From: Caballeronia mineralivorans PML1(12)
GTDB taxonomy: Bacteria; Pseudomonadota; Gammaproteobacteria; Burkholderiales; Burkholderiaceae
Direction of reading: 5' to 3'
NCBI RefSeq assembly: GCF_001028175.1
Contig: NZ_AEJF01000091.1
Coordinates: forward strand, 1-64,000
DNA length: 64,000 nucleotides
The notes under the pieces were generated by a model. The model was given only the letters and a program-made list of their open reading frames with translations, was not told the origin of the DNA and ran no database searches. Positions 60,264-64,000 of the stretch are shown here, one piece after another; positions within the stretch are counted from its first letter, which is position 1; every line of letters starts with the position of its first letter. Position numbers and translations under genes: made by a program.

Positions 60264-60343
60264 AAGCTGCTCTGTAGGTTCGGCATGCGCACGAAGTGGA
60301 CATGGCATGGCGACGCCAGCCGTCGATTTTCACGCGTCGACAA

Positions 60344-61567
60344 TCAGTCGTCGATGGCGTCATAGAGATGGCGTTCGAACGCGGCTGCCATCGGAAAGGG
60401 TTCCACGCTGCGTCGCTGGATCAGCATGATGCCGATCATGTTTTCAACCGGATCGGCGAACCAGCTCGTACCGAGCGCGCCAGGCCAGCCGAACGAACCT
60501 GTCGAACGATAACCGAGCGTGCGCTGTTGTGCAGGATCGTCAACGATCGCCAAGCCGAGACCAAAGCCCTGCCCCGCCCACACGATCTGCCCGAATGCCG
60601 GAATGCGGCGCTGGTCGCGCGAGAGAAAATTCGTGCGCATCAGATCGACAGAACGATGCGACAGCAGGCGCGGACCACGCGCGCGTTCATCGGCGTTACC
60701 TTGCATACGGCCGCGGCCGAGCAGCAGGCGCGCGAAACGGAGATAGTCGTCGGCGGTGGAAACAAGGCCGCCACCGCCGCTTTGAAAGCGCTCGGGTTTA
60801 GCGAAGCGGCTCGATGCCGGATGATCTTCCACCACGCGTTGTTGCGTCACTGGATCGACGGCGTAGGCGACCGACAAACGCCCGAGTTTTTCAAGCGGCA
60901 CCACGAAGCCGGTGTCATTCATCTCCAACGGCTCGAAGATGCGCGTGCGGAAGAACGCTTCAAGCGACACGCCGCTGATGCGCTGGATCAGCGCGCCGAG
61001 GACGTCGGTGGAGATGCCGTAGTGCCAGCGGGCACCGGGCTGGAACATCAAAGGGAGGTCGGCCACGCGTTGCAGCCATGCGCCGGGATCGACCGATGCC
61101 TCGACGCCGTTGAAGACATTGCCGTAGGCATCGGCTAGCGCACCGAACGCGCTGAAGTGATACGCGAACCCGGCGCGGTGCGTGAGGAGATCGAGCAACG
61201 TGATCGGTGCGCGAGCGGGTTCCGTGCGGTCGAGGGATGCGACGGGGTCCGTCAGAACCTTGGGATTGGCCAGTTCGGGCAACCAGCGCGACACGGGGTC
61301 GTCGAGTGCAATCCGCCCTTCTTCCACGAGCATCAAGGCAGCGAGGCTCGTCACCGGCTTGGTCATGGAGGCAATGCGAAACAGCGTGCCGCGCATCATG
61401 GGCGTGCGGGTTTCGCTGTCGCTGTGACCTAGCATGTCGACCCGGGCAATTTCACCATGCCGCCAGACCAGCGTGACGCAGCCGGCAACGTCGCCGGTCT
61501 CGACGAACTGCTGCATAGCAGTACGAGTGCGCTCGAGGCGCGTCGCGCTAAATCCCGCGTCGGACAT
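60344..61567 (-). CDS. Serine hydrolase of the beta-lactamase (class C) family
   Basis: A 407-aa EstB/class C beta-lactamase-fold hydrolase without a signal peptide. The nucleophile motif SxxK is in FRIASMTKPVTSLAALML; a second catalytic Tyr is likely in WHYGISTDVLG. Members include carboxylesterases and D-amino-acid peptidases rather than true beta-lactamases, so the substrate is not assigned. It is a single gene near the minus-strand H-NS gene. Confidence 0.9.
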   Translation of the reverse strand: MSDAGFSATRLERTRTAMQQFVETGDVAGCVTLVWRHGEIARVDMLGHSDSETRTPMMRGTLFRIASMTKPVTSLAALMLVEEGRIALDDPVSRWLPELANPKVLTDPVASLDRTEPARAPITLLDLLTHRAGFAYHFSAFGALADAYGNVFNGVEASVDPGAWLQRVADLPLMFQPGARWHYGISTDVLGALIQRISGVSLEAFFRTRIFEPLEMNDTGFVVPLEKLGRLSVAYAVDPVTQQRVVEDHPASSRFAKPERFQSGGGGLVSTADDYLRFARLLLGRGRMQGNADERARGPRLLSHRSVDLMRTNFLSRDQRRIPAFGQIVWAGQGFGLGLAIVDDPAQQRTLGYRSTGSFGWPGALGTSWFADPVENMIGIMLIQRRSVEPFPMAAAFERHLYDAIDD

Positions 61568-61713
61568 TCAAATATCCCTCTTATGGTCACATTCTCTCAG
61601 CACGACATTTAAACATGCCGGGAATGTGACACCAAGGGAAGTTTTACCTCGGCTTGTAACTCCGTTACAAAGTGCCGGAAATCAATACGTCAATATGTTA
61701 CGGATTCTAATCT

Positions 61714-61932
61714 TTAAGCGAGCGAGCAATTCAATCCCATGCTGGCTTCAAGTTGTTCAAGCCGGTCGATGATTCGCTGCATGCGCGATTGCTGCGCCGG
61801 CACGAGTGCGCTGGATGCGACCGAATCAACCCGGTTACGCCAGTAAGACAAGGGGATGCGGTCTTCAGCGGAGATTCTTCCGATTACCTGCTCTAGATGC
61901 AGAATATCCGTTTCGATTTGCCGATGATTCAT
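61714..61932 (-). CDS. Small helical hypothetical protein
   Basis: A 72-aa protein (NHRQIETDILHLEQVIGRIS, PLSYWRNRVDSVASSALVPA, QSRMQRIIDRLEQLEASMG), almost all helix, with short coiled-coil stretches. No signal peptide. It is divergent from the LuxR-type regulator gene, separated by 273 bp. Function is not known; a small regulatory or chaperone-like protein is possible. Confidence 0.62.
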   Translation of the reverse strand: MNHRQIETDILHLEQVIGRISAEDRIPLSYWRNRVDSVASSALVPAQQSRMQRIIDRLEQLEASMGLNCSLA

Positions 61933-62205
61933 TTGCAACTCCAAGGTAGATGTTATTTCTACTTTTTCTGGAACGAACTTGCGGCAGGGCGCGGACAGAT
62001 CACCGTTCACGTGTCACAAGCGGAATGTTCAGGATTCGCACAATGCACGGCGCGCCACCGGACTAAAGCAGCGCGGGCCCTCGAAGGACCTGGCCCAGAG
62101 TAGCGAAACTTGCTGGGTGCTGTATATTCCGCAAATGCGGAACAGTAAAAATGCAGTTGTCCGGAGCGTCGGATCGGCAAATTATCCGCATGACCGGAGG
62201 AATGG

Positions 62206-63291
62206 ATGCTTTCCGAAAGCGACCAATACGACCAGACCGTCAACGCTATATATGAAACGCTGACACACCCGCAAGCGTGGCACAACGTATGTGCCGCAAT
62301 CGCCGGCTTGATTGGCGCCCGTGCAGTCTGGATTACCGTGCGCGATAAGCAGCTCGTTAATTTGCATCCCGAAAGTTTCACGCCCCCAGAAAATACGGAT
62401 TATTACAAAATTCCCGGATATTGGGTTCCAGCATTAGGAATTAAGTCAATTGAACCGTTTGCGCGCTTCGAGCCGGATCAGAAAGGCACGGGTTTTGGAC
62501 AGGTAAGCGAATCGGGACATGTTTCAAGCCGGCATATTCTCGATACCGGCGAATGGCTCATCGCGCTTCTCTGCGAGTTTGTGTCGGAGAGTGACGCCCT
62601 TGCTCCTTCAGCCGGGCAATGGCTCGACCGTCTTACGCCGCATGTATCACGCGCTGCACAACTTCAGGACGCGCGCTTTTTCGCCACGTCCGAGCTTTTC
62701 GCCCGGGTTCCCTTTCTCGATGAATGGCGCCAGCCCGCCATGCTCGTCGCGTTGAGCGGCGCCGTACTCCGCTTTAATGACGCGACCACGCAGATGTTGA
62801 AGCGAACCACGCTGGTTCAGATAGTTGATGGCTTGCTGGAACTGCAAGGCGGGCAGCAACAGCGGATTCTGGACGAATGCCGTTCGACGGCGGACGAAGC
62901 GCCGGCGTATCGAATGCTTCGGCTGATGGAAACGGAAGGTGGAGCGGCAGACGCGGTGTACGTGTTTTATCACCCGGTCGCGGGCCCGGCGAACCGCGAT
63001 TCCGCGGCGCTATTCACGTTCTATCACCCGGATTCACCGCCTATCGTCGACTCGAATCTGCTCGCAACCGCGTTCGACCTGACGCCGGCGGAATGTCGGG
63101 TGGCCTGTCATATTGCCGAGGGGCGCACGCCTAAGGAGATGGCCGGGAAGATCGGCGTGCAGCACGACACCGTGCGCAAACAATTGCAGTCGATCTATCA
63201 GAAGACCTCGACGAATCGTCAGGTCGACCTGATCCGCCTGCTGCTTAATCTGCCTGCGCATCCGGCGCCGGATGGTCCACCAGCGGCTTAG
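62206..63291 (+). CDS. LuxR-type helix-turn-helix regulator
   Basis: A 361-aa regulator with a C-terminal LuxR/GerE winged-helix (about 290-350; LTPAECRVACHIAEGRTPKE, MAGKIGVQHDTVRKQLQSIY, QKTSTNRQVDLIRLLLNL). The N-terminal 280 residues do not show a clear PAS, GAF or receiver pattern, though GAF/PAS-like strands are likely. It is not a quorum-sensing LuxR with an autoinducer domain as far as I can see. GGAGG precedes the ATG by 5 bp. Confidence 0.9.
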   Translation: MLSESDQYDQTVNAIYETLTHPQAWHNVCAAIAGLIGARAVWITVRDKQLVNLHPESFTPPENTDYYKIPGYWVPALGIKSIEPFARFEPDQKGTGFGQVSESGHVSSRHILDTGEWLIALLCEFVSESDALAPSAGQWLDRLTPHVSRAAQLQDARFFATSELFARVPFLDEWRQPAMLVALSGAVLRFNDATTQMLKRTTLVQIVDGLLELQGGQQQRILDECRSTADEAPAYRMLRLMETEGGAADAVYVFYHPVAGPANRDSAALFTFYHPDSPPIVDSNLLATAFDLTPAECRVACHIAEGRTPKEMAGKIGVQHDTVRKQLQSIYQKTSTNRQVDLIRLLLNLPAHPAPDGPPAA

Positions 63292-63315
63292 CGCCGCGCT
63301 TGAACGGGCTTGGTA

Positions 63316-63582
63316 TCACTTCGCCCTGCACGCGATCAACAAGCTGTTCTGGCCGTTGTCGCTGCTTTGATCGAGGACGTCGTAACTGCCCGAACACAAC
63401 GCGCGGGCGTTTTGCTGGCAGTTGCTCCAGCCGCCGTTAGTCGGGCATTGGATCATGGAAGTCGGGCGGCCATCGGATGAAAACAGCGGCGGCGCGCTGC
63501 TGCAGGCAGACAACACCGACACCGCGGCCGCAAGCGGCAACAGCGCCAGGAAACGCGATGCACATACGCTGACAAGCTTCAT
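63316..63582 (-). CDS. Small lipoprotein
   Basis: An 88-aa precursor with a signal peptide and a lipobox SVLSACSSAP (cysteine at about 27). The mature part (QCPTNGGWSNCQQNARALCS) has several further cysteines, likely disulfides, and an end rich in Ser/Asn. Envelope location is inferred; no role is known. It converges with the LuxR-type gene, with a 24-bp gap. Confidence 0.75.
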   Translation of the reverse strand: MKLVSVCASRFLALLPLAAAVSVLSACSSAPPLFSSDGRPTSMIQCPTNGGWSNCQQNARALCSGSYDVLDQSSDNGQNSLLIACRAK

Positions 63583-63680
63583 CCGGAACCCCTTTTTAAC
63601 GCTGTTTTTTTGATTCCGCGAGTATGCCACGCGGAGCTTTCGGCTTGCCTCCTTGCGGCGCTTTACCGAGTACCTTCGCG

Positions 63681-63929
63681 TTACTTTTGAAGCCCCCAGA
63701 TATCGCTGTCGATCATCTCCACGCGGGCATCGATTTTCGCTTTTACATCGGCGAGTGCCTGGTTGTAGAAGTGCGCGCCAATCGTCTTCGATAACTCGTC
63801 AAGCCACTCCTTCGCCTCGAACTGTCCCAGCCGCGCGTCGAAGCGCTCTTCCGCCAGGCGCTGCAACTGGGCGATGGCAAGCGCCTCGTGCTCACGGGAT
63901 AACGGCGTTGTGTTCGTCTCTTTGCTCAC
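63681..63929 (-). CDS. DUF2164-family protein
   Basis: An 82-aa protein of the DUF2164 type (LQRLAEERFDARLGQFEAKE, WLDELSKTIGAHFYNQALAD, VKAKIDARV). It is helix-rich and soluble, with no known activity. GTG at 63929 was preferred, with GAGG 7 bp upstream; TTG at 63935 overlapping the upstream stop as TTGA is another option. It is directly downstream of the partial helix-turn-helix gene and likely co-transcribed. Confidence 0.8.
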   Translation of the reverse strand: MSKETNTTPLSREHEALAIAQLQRLAEERFDARLGQFEAKEWLDELSKTIGAHFYNQALADVKAKIDARVEMIDSDIWGLQK

Positions 63930-63931
63930 GT

Positions 63932-64000
63932 TCAAACCTCTATGTCTAATGCGACGATCTTCTTGTACATCGTCGCGCGGCCAATGCCGATCCGCTGCGC
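63932..64000 (-). CDS. C-terminal end of a helix-turn-helix protein (truncated by window edge)
   Basis: The last 22 codons of a gene entering from the right on the minus strand (AQRIGIGRATMYKKIVALDI, EV). The IGIGRATMYKK pattern is a Fis/Hin-like recognition helix, as at the C-terminus of sigma-54-dependent activators and some other regulators. Nothing more can be said from this fragment. Confidence 0.65.
   Translation of the reverse strand, partial: AQRIGIGRATMYKKIVALDIEV

Noticed and set aside
60344-61567. Annotation as an antibiotic-resistance beta-lactamase
   Set aside because: The SxxK motif fits the wide EstB/class C hydrolase family, but there is no signal peptide and no clear YxN or KTG combination, so resistance is not inferred.

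Overview
The window looks like a chromosome segment of a Burkholderiaceae bacterium, most likely Burkholderia sensu lato (Paraburkholderia or Caballeronia type). The reasons are high GC with strong third-position GC bias, an H-NS/MvaT-like protein with the YRNPKTGETWSGRGRPPGWL C-terminus, a DUF4148 protein, a YflT-type stress protein, and a near-complete hopanoid gene set. No rRNA, tRNA or CRISPR array was seen.

Region 1 (1-18 kb) is rich in signal transduction. It holds the end of a GGDEF diguanylate cyclase, a small lytic transglycosylase, a degenerate receiver protein and a Cache-type hybrid histidine kinase. An IS4-family element (4344-5773, 12-bp target duplication) has split a terminator hairpin. 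Next come two divergent, closely related OmpR-type regulators, one paired with an EnvZ-type kinase, then a PAS hybrid kinase, an EgtD-like histidine methyltransferase without EgtB, an acylphosphatase, and a three-receiver hybrid kinase followed by CheR and a 34-codon remnant of CheB.

Region 2 (18-52 kb) carries the hopanoid pathway, scattered among unrelated modules. In order: hpnA, a 155-aa unknown, hpnC-hpnB, ispH-hpnH, a Phd/PIN toxin-antitoxin pair, hpnM (mlaC-like), a Fur-box-preceded siderophore receptor with piuC, a MazEF-type pair, hpnN, mlaA, and from 47.5 to 52.3 kb the tightly overlapping hpnD-hpnE-shc-hpnG operon. IspH supplies isoprenoid precursors. HpnD, HpnC and HpnE make squalene, Shc cyclises it to hopene, and HpnH then HpnG add and trim the C5 side chain. 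HpnN, HpnM and MlaA are envelope lipid-transport proteins.

Between the hopanoid blocks lie a LysR-controlled operon of a haloacetate dehalogenase-like hydrolase plus LeuC/LeuD homologues (34.7-38.6 kb) and an accessory strip (38.8-47 kb). The strip contains small unknown genes, a seven-repeat HAF protein, a P4-type integrase stub, a flavin-reductase fragment, a MarR gene with a perfect palindromic operator beside a haloalkane-dehalogenase stub, a cupin, and a frameshifted gene.

Region 3 (52.9-64 kb) has a second Cache-type hybrid kinase paralogous to the one near the left end, a YflT-domain protein, an FMN reductase, small secreted proteins, a 33-bp inverted repeat with DnaA-box-like arms, an unusual 0.9-kb stretch without confident genes, a Blc-type lipocalin, the H-NS-like protein, a class-C beta-lactamase-fold hydrolase, a LuxR-type regulator, a small lipoprotein, a DUF2164 protein and the end of a helix-turn-helix gene.
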